A DNA stretch of 64,000 nucleotides, from the NCBI RefSeq assembly GCF_009831575.1, contig NZ_WUUT01000005.1, positions 1 to 64,000 of the forward strand, read 5' to 3'. Source of the stretch: Halovenus carboxidivorans (GTDB lineage Archaea; Halobacteriota; Halobacteria; Halobacteriales; Haloarculaceae). How positions within the stretch are numbered: position 1 is the stretch's first letter; each line of letters opens with the position of its first letter. The position numbers were made by a program, and so were the translations under genes. This document shows, piece after piece, positions 49,433 through 57,644 of this stretch. Under the pieces are notes generated by a model. The model saw nothing but the letters and a program-made list of their open reading frames with translations. It was not told where the DNA came from and did not search any database.

Positions 49433-51718
49433 TCAGTCGTCGTCGAGCACCCCTTCTGCGACGGCCATGTCCTCGGTCGTCGGATCGGGTTCCGTCGAGC
49501 GGAGGACCGAGCGCTTGCGGACGATATCCGCGGCGTAGATGACCGTCCCGAGGATGATGAGCGTGTCACCGGGAAGCCGCGCCCAGAACAGCGTCTGTAC
49601 GATCCCCTGTTCGTAGAAGGCCAGACTGCGAGCGGCCGCGTACCCCTCGGTGAACGCCGCCTCCAGTTGGAGGAACCCGACCGGGAGGACGGAGACGAAC
49701 ACCATCAGCGCCAGCCCGACGTTCCAGCACCAGAAGGCCGCCCGCAGCCAGGAGCCGTCCCACTGCTCGGGTTCGATGGCCAGCTGGAGCATGTACGCGA
49801 CCATCCCCAGCGCGAGGAAGCCGAAGGCTCCGAACATCGCGGCGTGGGCGTGCCCGACCGTGAGGTAGGTGCCGTGTTCGTAGTAGTTGATGATCGGGAG
49901 GTTGATGAAAAAGCCGAGCACGCCCGCCCCGACGAAGTTCCAGACACCGCTGGCGACGATGAACATGAACGGGATCTTGTAGGGGAACCCGCCTTCCTCG
50001 GTCATCGCGGTGTACTGCCCCAGCGCTTCGTAGAGGATAAAGACCAGCGGCAGCAGTTCGAGCGTCGAGAAGACGCTCCCGATCGGGATCCACACGTCGG
50101 GCATCCCGACCCACCAGTAGTGGTGGGAGACGCCGATGACGCCGGTTCCCATCACCAAAAGCGCCTGCAGCATGACCGCCTTCTCCGCGCTCTGGCGACG
50201 GAGCAGATTCATCGAGACCAGCGTCACCCCGACGATGGCGACGATGAAGAACTCGAAGGCGCCCTCGACCCACATGTGGACGACCCACCAGCGCCAGAAC
50301 TCCGTCACGGCGATGTTGGTCTCGGGCGTGAACAGGAATCCGGCGGTGAACAGCAATGCAATCGACCCGCCGGCGTAGAGAATCATGTGTGCCAGGCCGA
50401 AGATGGGCTCGCGGTCCAAAAGCGGCTTGAGCCCGCGGACCGCCAGCCAGGCCCACAGGCCGAAGCCGACGAGCAGGCCGAACTGCCAGAGTTTGCCGAC
50501 TTCGAGGTACTCCAGCCCCTCGTTGCCGAGAATCCACCAGAGTTCACTCTCGAAGAAGCCGTTGGAACCGAGCCAGATGCCACCGAGTCCACCGACGGCG
50601 ACGACGACCAAAGCGCCGAGGAGGACGTTGACGTACGTCGACTGCCGCTTCGGTTCGTGACCCGTCAGAAGCGGCGGGAGGAACAGCCCCGCACCCAGCC
50701 ACGTGGCCGCGATCCAGAGGATCCCCAGATCGATGTGCCACGTCTTCGCCATGGCGAACGGGAGCAACTGGAGGATATGGGTGCCGAACAGTTCCTCGAT
50801 TCCGAAGAAGCCGGCCCGCTCGATGTAAAAGTGTGCGAGCAGACCGCCGAGGAACACCTGCGCGAGGAACAATCCCGCGGCGACGGGGACGAACCGGAGC
50901 GCGGCCCGCTGGCTGGGGACGATCTCGACGTCTCCCGGATCCGGAACGGAGATGCCCTCCGAGGACGGCTCCGGAAGTTCGACCGAACGGTACAGCCAGA
51001 TGCCGCCGCCCGCGGCGGCGACCAGCAGCACCATCGCGATTACGCTCCAGATCATCACCGGCCCCGTCGCGTCGTTACCGGCGGCGGGGTTGTACGGCCA
51101 CTCGTTGGTGTAGGAACTCTCCCCGTCGGGTCGGTCGGTGTGGGAGAACCACGCGGTCCACATCGCAAAGTCCGCGAACCGTCTGGCGTCCGCCTCGCTG
51201 TCGATCATCCCCTCCGGGACGCCCCGCTGGTGGTCACCTTCGTGGTACCGGTTGACGTACTCCTGGCGGACCTGTTCGTGGGCGTAGACCTCCGCCGCGG
51301 TGTACTCGATCGGACCGCCGTCGTAGCTCCTGTCGAGGTCGTTTTTGACACGTTCGGAGATAGCCGCCTGTTGCTCCGAGTCGAGTTGAGCGAACGACGC
51401 GTTGTACTCGCGCTGTGCGTAGTACTCGCGCATGTACTCGGTTTTCAACGACAGGGCGTCGGAGGTGTAATCGACGCCGTAGTACGCGCCGTTGCCCAGG
51501 ATGGAGCCGTGGTTCATCAGGCCGTCTTTCTGAAACTGTTCTTTGCCGTCGCGGATGTCTTCGCCGGTCATGACCGTCTCACCGTCCGGTCCGACGGCAC
51601 GGTCCGGTATCGGAGGCGACTCCTGGTAGGCGAACCACGCGCCGCCACCCATCACGATGAGATTGAACACGAATACGACCGCGATCACCTGTGCGATTCT
51701 CTTGCGACGAAGCTTCAT
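49433..51718 (-). CDS. norB: Quinol-dependent nitric oxide reductase (qNOR)
   Basis: A 761-residue membrane enzyme with about 14 membrane segments. The N-terminal extension (residues 30-255) with a large extracytoplasmic loop replaces the separate NorC cytochrome, the qNOR hallmark. Heme and FeB ligand regions: KTWHIDLGILWIAATW, VVHMWVEGAFEFFIVAI (His plus the qNOR Glu), VIGVSHHYWWVGMP (two His), and VGHAHAAMFGAFGFL. It reduces 2 NO to N2O using menaquinol/quinol electrons, detoxifying NO or serving denitrification. No norC, nirK or nosZ is in the window. ATG at 51718 with TATA 24-29 nt upstream. Confidence 0.96.
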   Translation of the reverse strand: MKLRRKRIAQVIAVVFVFNLIVMGGGAWFAYQESPPIPDRAVGPDGETVMTGEDIRDGKEQFQKDGLMNHGSILGNGAYYGVDYTSDALSLKTEYMREYYAQREYNASFAQLDSEQQAAISERVKNDLDRSYDGGPIEYTAAEVYAHEQVRQEYVNRYHEGDHQRGVPEGMIDSEADARRFADFAMWTAWFSHTDRPDGESSYTNEWPYNPAAGNDATGPVMIWSVIAMVLLVAAAGGGIWLYRSVELPEPSSEGISVPDPGDVEIVPSQRAALRFVPVAAGLFLAQVFLGGLLAHFYIERAGFFGIEELFGTHILQLLPFAMAKTWHIDLGILWIAATWLGAGLFLPPLLTGHEPKRQSTYVNVLLGALVVVAVGGLGGIWLGSNGFFESELWWILGNEGLEYLEVGKLWQFGLLVGFGLWAWLAVRGLKPLLDREPIFGLAHMILYAGGSIALLFTAGFLFTPETNIAVTEFWRWWVVHMWVEGAFEFFIVAIVGVTLVSMNLLRRQSAEKAVMLQALLVMGTGVIGVSHHYWWVGMPDVWIPIGSVFSTLELLPLVFILYEALGQYTAMTEEGGFPYKIPFMFIVASGVWNFVGAGVLGFFINLPIINYYEHGTYLTVGHAHAAMFGAFGFLALGMVAYMLQLAIEPEQWDGSWLRAAFWCWNVGLALMVFVSVLPVGFLQLEAAFTEGYAAARSLAFYEQGIVQTLFWARLPGDTLIILGTVIYAADIVRKRSVLRSTEPDPTTEDMAVAEGVLDDD

Positions 51719-51741
51719 ACTCGGGGGTTCTCGATACGGGG

Positions 51742-51747
51742 ATATAA
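51742..51747 (-). promoter_or_regulatory. TATA-like element of norB
   Basis: TTATAT on the coding strand (51742-51747), 24-29 nt before the norB ATG. Fits a leaderless transcript. Confidence 0.6.
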
Positions 51748-51779
51748 CCCGCGTCCAGTTTCTAAGATTTTGAGAATTA

Positions 51780-51807
51780 ATTTAGATTGATAAACTATAA
51801 TCTAAAT
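51780..51807. promoter_or_regulatory. Perfect 9-bp inverted repeat upstream of norB
   Basis: ATTTAGATT (51780-51788) and AATCTAAAT (51799-51807) are perfect 9-bp arms separated by 10 nt (28 bp overall). Its near edge lies about 32 bp upstream of the norB TATA element and about 62 bp from the norB ATG, a position suited to an activator or repressor of NO-responsive transcription. It also lies between norB and the divergent histidine kinase gene. Confidence 0.6.
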
Positions 51808-51976
51808 CCCGTCGTCGCGATCGAACGTCCAGCCGTCCAGTCGCCGTCGGGGTGTTATACGAGTATACGCCGTTCGACACAGAGAACGAGCGTGGCGAAT
51901 ATCTTCCCGAGCGCGCATTAAGTACGAACGGTGAGAATACTTAACCGCTCAGTACATACCCCGAATTGTAAGCAGC

Positions 51977-53047
51977 ATGAGCGAGGAGAGTCGGGGACTG
52001 ACCGAACTCAGTGCCGAGCAGTACCGGACACTCATCGAGGAGACATCGGACATCATCTCGGTCGTCGACGAGGACGGCACGGTGCTGTATCAGTCCCCAA
52101 ATTCGGAACACGTCAAAGGCTGGTCGCGCAAGGAACTTCTCGGGGAGAACATCCTCGATTACATTCATCCTGACGACCGGGAGCGGGTGACCGACGCCTT
52201 CCGGGCGCTCTCCAACGGTGACGACGTCGAGGAAGAGGTCGAGTTCCGGCTGGAACAGAAGAACGGGGAGTGGATCTGGCTGGCGACTACCGGGACGGTT
52301 CCGGACCCGGACAGCCCGATCGACGGGTACATCACGACCAGCCGAAACATCACCGAGCGAAAGGAGACCGAACAGAAGCTCAAGTCCCAGCGAGACGACC
52401 TGGAACTGCTCAATCAGGTCGTCCGCCACGACATCCGAAACGACCTGCAGGTCGTCTCGACGTACGCCGAACTGCTCGAAGAGCACGTCGACGAGGCGGG
52501 ACAGAAACACCTCGAACGGCTGAAAGAGAGCAACGAACAGGCCGCCGAACTGACGATCACTGCGCGGGATCTGACGGACGTGATCCTCCGCTCGGAGGTC
52601 GAACTCGAACCCGTCCCGCTGAAGAGCGTGATCGACAGCGAAATCTCCGAAATTCAGCCCGCGCACGCGGACGCGACGTTCACCGTCGATCAGTCCCTGA
52701 CGGAACTCTCGGTACTCGCAGACGAGATGCTCAATACAGTGTTCAGAAACCTCCTGAAAAACGCCGTCCAGCACAACGACAAGGAACAACCAGAGGTACG
52801 GATCACGGCGGAGGAGGACGGCGACACCGTGCTCGTCCGAGTCCGAGATAACGGCCCCGGTGTTCCGGACTCACAGAAGGAGACAATCTTCGGCAAAGAG
52901 GAGAAAGGGCTCGAAAGCGAGGGGACAGGTATCGGGCTGTATCTCGTGCGAGAGATTGTAACCGGTTACGGCGGCGAGATCTGGGTGGAGGATCCGGAGG
53001 ACCGAAACGACGGCGCGGTGTTCGTGCTCGAACTGGAACGGGCCTGA
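51977..53047 (+). CDS. PAS-domain histidine kinase, cytosolic
   Basis: A 356-residue sensor kinase. A PAS domain occupies about residues 15-125 (SDIISVVDEDGTVLYQSPNS and TTSRNITERKE at its end). The kinase core follows: H-box QVVRHDIRNDLQVVSTYAEL (phospho-His near residue 153), N-box MLNTVFRNLLKNAVQHN, G1 VRDNGPGVP and G2 GTGIGLYLVREIV. No membrane segment, so it senses an internal signal, perhaps redox, NO or a metabolite. No response regulator is adjacent, which is common for orphan haloarchaeal kinases. It is divergent from norB, with the inverted repeat between them. Confidence 0.9.
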   Translation: MSEESRGLTELSAEQYRTLIEETSDIISVVDEDGTVLYQSPNSEHVKGWSRKELLGENILDYIHPDDRERVTDAFRALSNGDDVEEEVEFRLEQKNGEWIWLATTGTVPDPDSPIDGYITTSRNITERKETEQKLKSQRDDLELLNQVVRHDIRNDLQVVSTYAELLEEHVDEAGQKHLERLKESNEQAAELTITARDLTDVILRSEVELEPVPLKSVIDSEISEIQPAHADATFTVDQSLTELSVLADEMLNTVFRNLLKNAVQHNDKEQPEVRITAEEDGDTVLVRVRDNGPGVPDSQKETIFGKEEKGLESEGTGIGLYLVREIVTGYGGEIWVEDPEDRNDGAVFVLELERA

Positions 53048-53094
53048 CTCCGAAGAACGACGAGACTTTCCTTCGCCGACTCCTATTCGGTCGT

Positions 53095-53724
53095 ATGAGT
53101 CAACAGGCAACCGACGCCGTCGTCGTCTACGCGGATTACGTCTGTCCGTTCTGCTATCTCGGCTACGAGTCGCTCGACCAGTACCAGGACCAGCGCGAGC
53201 AACCGGTTCCGACGGACTGGCATCCGTTCGATCTCAGGAGCCGACAGCGCCGCCCCGACGGAACGATCGACCACTCCGTCGACAACGGCAAAGACGAGGA
53301 GTACTACGAACAGGCCAAACAGAACGTCGAGCGACTCGCCGACGAGTACGGCGTCGAGATGGACGAACCACTGAAGAAGAACGTCGACTCCTACGACGCG
53401 CAGCGAGTCGCCTACCGGGTCCGCGAGGAGCACCCGGAACAGTTCGAGCAGTTCCACCGGAGTGTCTTCGACGCGCTGTGGGAAGACGACCGAGATATCG
53501 GCCGCCAGGACGTTCTCGAAGACCTCGCCGAAGCGGCCGACGTGCCCCCGGAAGTCGTCTCCGAAACGCTGAACGACGAATCGAGCGCACAGCGGCTGGA
53601 ATCCGCCTTCGAGGCGGCACAGAAGCAGCGTATCACCGGCGTCCCGACGTTCGTCTACGGCGAGCACGCGGCCCGCGGCGCCGTGCCTCCGGAGCAGTTG
53701 CGTCGACTGATCGAAGGGAACTGA
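53095..53724 (+). CDS. DsbA family oxidoreductase (FrnE-like)
   Basis: A 209-residue thioredoxin-fold protein of the DsbA/FrnE group: YADYVCPFCYLGYESL contains the redox CPFC near residue 20, a long helical insertion follows, and ITGVPTFVYGEHAARGA is the cis-proline loop. No signal peptide, so it acts in the cytosol, unlike bacterial DsbA. Role: thiol/disulfide exchange or isomerisation, perhaps under oxidative stress. It ends 48 nt before a pilin-like gene on the same strand. Confidence 0.85.
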   Translation: MSQQATDAVVVYADYVCPFCYLGYESLDQYQDQREQPVPTDWHPFDLRSRQRRPDGTIDHSVDNGKDEEYYEQAKQNVERLADEYGVEMDEPLKKNVDSYDAQRVAYRVREEHPEQFEQFHRSVFDALWEDDRDIGRQDVLEDLAEAADVPPEVVSETLNDESSAQRLESAFEAAQKQRITGVPTFVYGEHAARGAVPPEQLRRLIEGN

Positions 53725-53772
53725 CCGCGATCCGGCCGAGAGTTTATATACGACCGTCGGGCCAACGCCCGT

Positions 53773-54216
53773 ATGTCAGGTCGCACACTCTGGCAGGACG
53801 AACGGGCAATCGAAGGATTACCGATTCGCCTCGTCATCGCACTCGTCGTCGGGGTCGCGTGTCTCGGTGTCATGATGAGCGTCGTCGGCGGCTTCAGTTC
53901 GTTGAACGAGACGGAGTTAGACACGAAGCCGGACCCCGACGTGATCGACGAGGGGAATCAGACTGTCAACGTCACCGTCGTCAGCCCGGATAACGAACCA
54001 ATCGAGGATGCCACGGTCATCGCACGGAGCGATACGGCACAGTTGGACTCGCTCGCGCGCGCGGAGACGGACGGGGACGGTACCGCACAGTTGACTATCG
54101 ATCCGGAGCTACGGCCCAACCAGGAGGACGGCCGGATCGAACTGAAGATCCAACCGCCGCAGGGCGAGTACATCGACAAGCAGGAGAACACCGGGATTCT
54201 CGTCGTCGAGAACTAA
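53773..54216 (+). CDS. Pilin-like membrane-anchored protein with carboxypeptidase-regulatory-like domain
   Basis: A 147-residue protein. The N-terminus (DERAIEGLPIRLVIALVVGV, then ACLGVMMSVVGGF) has a charged segment before one hydrophobic helix, the layout of a type IV pilin or archaellin precursor; a prepilin peptidase site is plausible but not certain. Residues 65-140 form a small beta-sandwich (VTVVSPDNEPIEDATVIARS) like carboxypeptidase regulatory domains. Probably a surface structure component. It overlaps the convergent methyltransferase gene by 4 nt. Confidence 0.65.
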   Translation: MSGRTLWQDERAIEGLPIRLVIALVVGVACLGVMMSVVGGFSSLNETELDTKPDPDVIDEGNQTVNVTVVSPDNEPIEDATVIARSDTAQLDSLARAETDGDGTAQLTIDPELRPNQEDGRIELKIQPPQGEYIDKQENTGILVVEN

Positions 54217-54944
54217 TCCCAGTCGATCCAGTCCAGTTCCCACCCTTTCCGGCGTCGGGCATCCCGCTCGGCGAACTCGCGGTCCTCGCGGTGGGTCCGG
54301 TTGCGCTCGACGGTGTTGGCCTGCTCGCCCTCGACGAGCATCGGATCGAACGCACAGCTACCCAGCCGCTCGACATCGCCGTCGGAGTCGACGACGGAGA
54401 TCGACTGCTGTGTGGTGCCGAGCGGCATGACCAACCGTCCGTCCTCGGTGAGTTGGTCGCGAAGTGCGTCCGGCGGGCTGACAGCGGCGGCTTCGAGGAG
54501 GATCCGGTCGTAAGGGGCGTATTCAGGCAGCCCGTCGGCACCGTCGCGGCAGTCGACCAACACCTCCGCGTAGCCGGCTTCGGAGAGATTATCGCGGGCT
54601 TCGTAGACGAGTTGGCGGTTGATATCGACGGCCTGGACGTGTCGGCCGCCCGCAATCTCCGCGAGCACTGCGGTCGTGTAACCGACACCGGCGCCGACGA
54701 CGAGCACGGAGTCTCCGGGCCTGGGAGCGAGCGCTTCGAGCAGTCGGCCGGCCGTGCTCGGGGCCAAGACGCGGGTTCCCAGCCGCTCGAACGGCCGGTC
54801 CGCGTACGCCCCGCGCTCGTCTTCGACGAAGACGTCCCGAGGAACAGTCCGCATCGCGCCTGCAACGGCGTCGCTCTGGACACACCCTTTACTGGGGTGG
54901 ACCAGGCTGTCGACCATGTCGTCGCGGAGTACCGCAGGGTCCAT
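54213..54944 (-). CDS. Protein-L-isoaspartate O-methyltransferase-like (second paralogue)
   Basis: A 243-residue class I SAM methyltransferase: SVLVVGAGVGYTTAVLAEIA (SAM-binding GxGxG) near residue 79, VQAVDINRQLVYEARDNL, and DRILLEAAAVSPPDALRDQL. It resembles PCMT overall (PRDVFVEDERGAYADRPF) but lacks the canonical GxGQTIS block: LGTRVLAPSTAGRLLEAL stands in its place. So the isoaspartyl substrate specificity is questionable, and it may methylate another target. It follows the canonical pcm gene by 41 nt in the same leftward run and has a C-terminal basic tail (RRRKGWELDWIDWD). Confidence 0.75.
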   Translation of the reverse strand: MDPAVLRDDMVDSLVHPSKGCVQSDAVAGAMRTVPRDVFVEDERGAYADRPFERLGTRVLAPSTAGRLLEALAPRPGDSVLVVGAGVGYTTAVLAEIAGGRHVQAVDINRQLVYEARDNLSEAGYAEVLVDCRDGADGLPEYAPYDRILLEAAAVSPPDALRDQLTEDGRLVMPLGTTQQSISVVDSDGDVERLGSCAFDPMLVEGEQANTVERNRTHREDREFAERDARRRKGWELDWIDWD

Positions 54945-54985
54945 GTGCTCTCCTTGTGCCGAGCAGTAATGAATGGACCGCTCGG

Positions 54986-55609
54986 CTACTGCAGGGGAAC
55001 GAACCGCACGTAGCCGTGACCCTCGCGGTCACGCAGACCGTCCTCACCGACGACGCCCCGGACGAGTCGCTGTCGGCCGTCGTCGATCGGTCCGAGCACG
55101 ACACCGCCGGGACGGACCTGCTCAACGAGTGCCGGCGGGAACGATTCGCCCGCACAGGTGAGGTAGGCGGCGTCGTACGGAGCGTGGTCAGCCCACCCGT
55201 CGCGACCGTCGCCGGCCCTGACGCTGATCTCACCGTATCCCAGCCTATCGAGCGTCTCCCGGGCCCGCGCTGCGAGGTCGTCGTAGTACTCGACACTGAA
55301 GACCTCCTCCGGGCCGACGACTTCGGCCGTCACGGCGGCGTGATAGCCACAGCCGGTTCCGATTTCGAGGATTCGATCACCCGGGTCGGGGGCGAGTAGA
55401 TCGAGCATCACCCCGACCATGTGTGGGGCGCTGATCGTCTGGCCGTTTCCAATCGGCAGCGGCCGATCCTCGTAGGCGTCACTCCGGCGAGACTCCGGGA
55501 CGAACTCGTGGCGCGGGACGGCACGCATCGCGTCGGCGGTTTGCTCGCTCAGATCCGCTCGCTCGACGAGGTCCGCGACGAGTCGGTCGCGGGCCTGCTC
55601 GTAGTCCAT
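54986..55609 (-). CDS. pcm: Protein-L-isoaspartate O-methyltransferase
   Basis: A 207-residue canonical PCMT: AMRAVPRHEFVPESRRSDAY, the substrate loop IGNGQTISAPHMVGVML near residue 52, the SAM site RILEIGTGCGYHAAVTAEVV near 80, and FSVEYYDDLAARARETLDR. It methylates the carboxyl of abnormal L-isoaspartyl residues to start repair of aged proteins. It is 1 nt downstream of the zinc-finger gene and upstream of a PCMT-like paralogue. Length matches the family. ATG at 55609. Confidence 0.93.
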   Translation of the reverse strand: MDYEQARDRLVADLVERADLSEQTADAMRAVPRHEFVPESRRSDAYEDRPLPIGNGQTISAPHMVGVMLDLLAPDPGDRILEIGTGCGYHAAVTAEVVGPEEVFSVEYYDDLAARARETLDRLGYGEISVRAGDGRDGWADHAPYDAAYLTCAGESFPPALVEQVRPGGVVLGPIDDGRQRLVRGVVGEDGLRDREGHGYVRFVPLQ

Positions 55610-55610
55610 A

Positions 55611-56258
55611 CTACCACGCCGACCACGCGGAGGTCGACTCGTCGCGGACGTAGAGCCGTTTGATGTCTTTCGCGACCGCCATATCCCCCTCGAAATCCAA
55701 CTTCTCGTGCTCGTATCCGGTGGCGTCGTCCCGGAGGTAGATACCTTCGACGGTGAACTCCTCGCCGCCGAGTTCCTCGGTCTCGTCGACGACGAACTCG
55801 TAATCGCCGGGCACCTGCAGCGAGAAACTGCGGGTCTCGTCGTGTTCGCCGGATTTCGGGTGGGCCGTCACGTTGACTTTCACGTTCCCGACCGCTCGGG
55901 TCCAGATGGTCCGAACGTCTTCGACGGTGGCCTCGTCGGTCCGTCCCTCGGCCAGTTCGAGGCTCGTGATCCGGACGGTGAGAATCGCCTCGTCGGTTTC
56001 GAGGAGGAACTCCTCTCCGGTGGCGATGGTCTCGTCGACCGGCGCTTCGGTCGAGGCCGAGAACGATTCGCCGTCCTGCGAGACGACGACATCTTTCGTC
56101 ATCGTCTGTTCCTCGGGTAACTGTTCTTTGTGCACGTGGTCACACTCCGTACAGCGGATCGTCGCCTGACCGCCGGGGGAGAGCACCTCGTGGACGGTCT
56201 CGGCGTCCGGCGAACAGGCCGGACAGGCGAGTGCGACGCGCTCTGTGGGTTGGTCCAT
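55611..56258 (-). CDS. HVO_0476 family zinc-finger protein
   Basis: A 215-residue protein. The N-terminus has a zinc finger: ACPACSPDAETVHEVLSPGG followed by ATIRCTECDHVHKEQL, with Cys-x2-Cys ... Cys-x2-Cys ligands. Residues 60-215 form an acidic beta-rich domain with VNVTAHPKSGEHDETRSF and EDVRTIWTRAVGNVKV. It matches the haloarchaeal family named after Haloferax HVO_0476, whose function is unknown. It directly precedes pcm (1 nt between stop and ATG), so a role near protein repair or RNA/protein binding is possible. Start at 56258 (MDQPTERVALAC). Confidence 0.75.
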   Translation of the reverse strand: MDQPTERVALACPACSPDAETVHEVLSPGGQATIRCTECDHVHKEQLPEEQTMTKDVVVSQDGESFSASTEAPVDETIATGEEFLLETDEAILTVRITSLELAEGRTDEATVEDVRTIWTRAVGNVKVNVTAHPKSGEHDETRSFSLQVPGDYEFVVDETEELGGEEFTVEGIYLRDDATGYEHEKLDFEGDMAVAKDIKRLYVRDESTSAWSAW

Positions 56259-56414
56259 ACGAACAGTTGGATACACCGGTACAAAAGCCGTCGGTGTTGT
56301 TCGAGCCACAGTCGGGGTCACACAGTCGTCTCGTGTCCCGCCAGGCCTCCGGCGCGCTCGCGCAGTGAAAACGCTGCCGAAGTCTTTTCAGTAGTCTACT
56401 CCTACAGTACGCAT

Positions 56415-56819
56415 ATGAGAGACGACGACCGCGACGACCCCTTCGACGAGTTCTTCGACGAGATCGAACGGATGATGAACGAGATGATGGGGCCGAACGC
56501 GAACTTCCACTTCGAGCACAACTCCGGGCGGGCGGGTGAGAGCGACCACGGCGGTCACGACGTGCACCTCGACATCCACGAGCGCGACGACGAGATTCGC
56601 GTCGTCGCGGACATCCCTGGCGTCGAAAAGGAGGCGATCGATCTCCAGTGTGACGGCGAGACGCTCCAACTCGACGCCGGAAACGGCGAGCGACGCTACA
56701 GCGAGCGCATCTCACTCCCGGGTCGTGTCGACGAACACTCCGCCAGCGCGACCTACAACAACGGTGTCCTCGAAGTCGTCTTCGAGCGTCTCGACGACTC
56801 GACGAGCATCGACGTATAG
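56415..56819 (+). CDS. hsp20: Hsp20/alpha-crystallin family small heat shock protein
   Basis: A 134-residue small Hsp. An acidic N-terminal arm (residues 1-45, MRDDDRDDPFDEFFDEIERM) precedes the alpha-crystallin domain: VHLDIHERDDEIRVVADIPG, DLQCDGETLQLDAGNGERRY, then YSERISLPGRVDEHSASATY with YNNGVLEVVFER (the GVL motif). It holds unfolding proteins to prevent aggregation. ATG at 56415, with a TATA-like GTCTTTTCAG about 28 nt upstream. Divergent from the pcm operon. Confidence 0.9.
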   Translation: MRDDDRDDPFDEFFDEIERMMNEMMGPNANFHFEHNSGRAGESDHGGHDVHLDIHERDDEIRVVADIPGVEKEAIDLQCDGETLQLDAGNGERRYSERISLPGRVDEHSASATYNNGVLEVVFERLDDSTSIDV

Positions 56820-56920
56820 CCGGACCAGTTCGCACTCCGCCGTTGCCGGACCTGACAGCCACGACGGGAGTGTGTACCGATGGACGGTCTTTTGTACCGA
56901 GGAACCCTCTAGATAGAGAT

Positions 56921-57604
56921 ATGTCGATGAAAGGCTCCGGCAAGGCGGTCGAATGGCGCGAGATCGATCGATCCGAGGACGGTGTCGGCTGGATCCCGTA
57001 TCCGGACGAGGCGATGCAGCGAGCGTGTCACGCGATCCGTGGCGACGACGGCGGCGTCTGGCTGGTCGATCCCATCGACGTTCCGGACCTCGACGACCTG
57101 ATCGCGGAGTTCGGCGACGTGTCGGGGGTCGTCATCCTGCTGGACAGGCACAAACGGGACTGTGCAAAACTGGCTAACCGCCACGACGTGTCCGTCTGGG
57201 TTCCGTCGTTTATGAGCGGCGTCGCAAACGACCTCGATGCCCCCGTCGAACGGTTCGGGAACTCGCTCGGCGAGTCCGGATTCAGTCTGCACAAACTGGT
57301 CGACAACTCCTTCTGGCAGGAGGGTGCGCTGTACAACGAGGAGACGGGCGTGCTCGTCGTCCCCGAATCCGTCGGTAGTACGGACTACTTCAGAACCGAG
57401 GAGCGGCAACTGGGCGTGCATCCGATGCTCCGGCTGTTCCCCCCGAGTCGCCTGAGCGAGTTCGATCCGAGCCGTATCCGCGTCGGCCACGGAACCGGCG
57501 TGAGCGAGGGCGCACCGACGATTCTCGACGACGCGCTGTCGGGTTCGCGGGCGCGGACTCCCCGCCTCTACTTCGAGACGTTCCGGGACTTCGTGCTCGG
57601 GTAG
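56921..57604 (+). CDS. Conserved haloarchaeal protein, MBL-like fold suspected
   Basis: A 227-residue protein. Blocks: WIPYPDEAMQRACHAIRGDD, GGVWLVDPIDVPDLDDLIAE, VVILLDRHKRDCAKLANRHD. The last looks like the metal-binding stretch of metallo-beta-lactamases (HxHxDH) but lacks most His (DRHKRDC), so a metal-free or degenerate MBL relative is possible. No function assigned. ATG at 56921 (MSMKGSGKAVEW). It lies 40 nt upstream of the aminotransferase gene. Confidence 0.6.
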   Translation: MSMKGSGKAVEWREIDRSEDGVGWIPYPDEAMQRACHAIRGDDGGVWLVDPIDVPDLDDLIAEFGDVSGVVILLDRHKRDCAKLANRHDVSVWVPSFMSGVANDLDAPVERFGNSLGESGFSLHKLVDNSFWQEGALYNEETGVLVVPESVGSTDYFRTEERQLGVHPMLRLFPPSRLSEFDPSRIRVGHGTGVSEGAPTILDDALSGSRARTPRLYFETFRDFVLG

Positions 57605-57644
57605 CGGGGCCAACATACTTGGCCGCACCTGACCAACCTCCGGC

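Noticed and set aside
49259-51790. Open frame of about 840 codons on the plus strand, antisense to norB
   Set aside because: It mirrors the strongly supported qNOR, is Arg/Pro/Asp mixed without domain order, and arises because GC-rich codons rarely make antisense stops.
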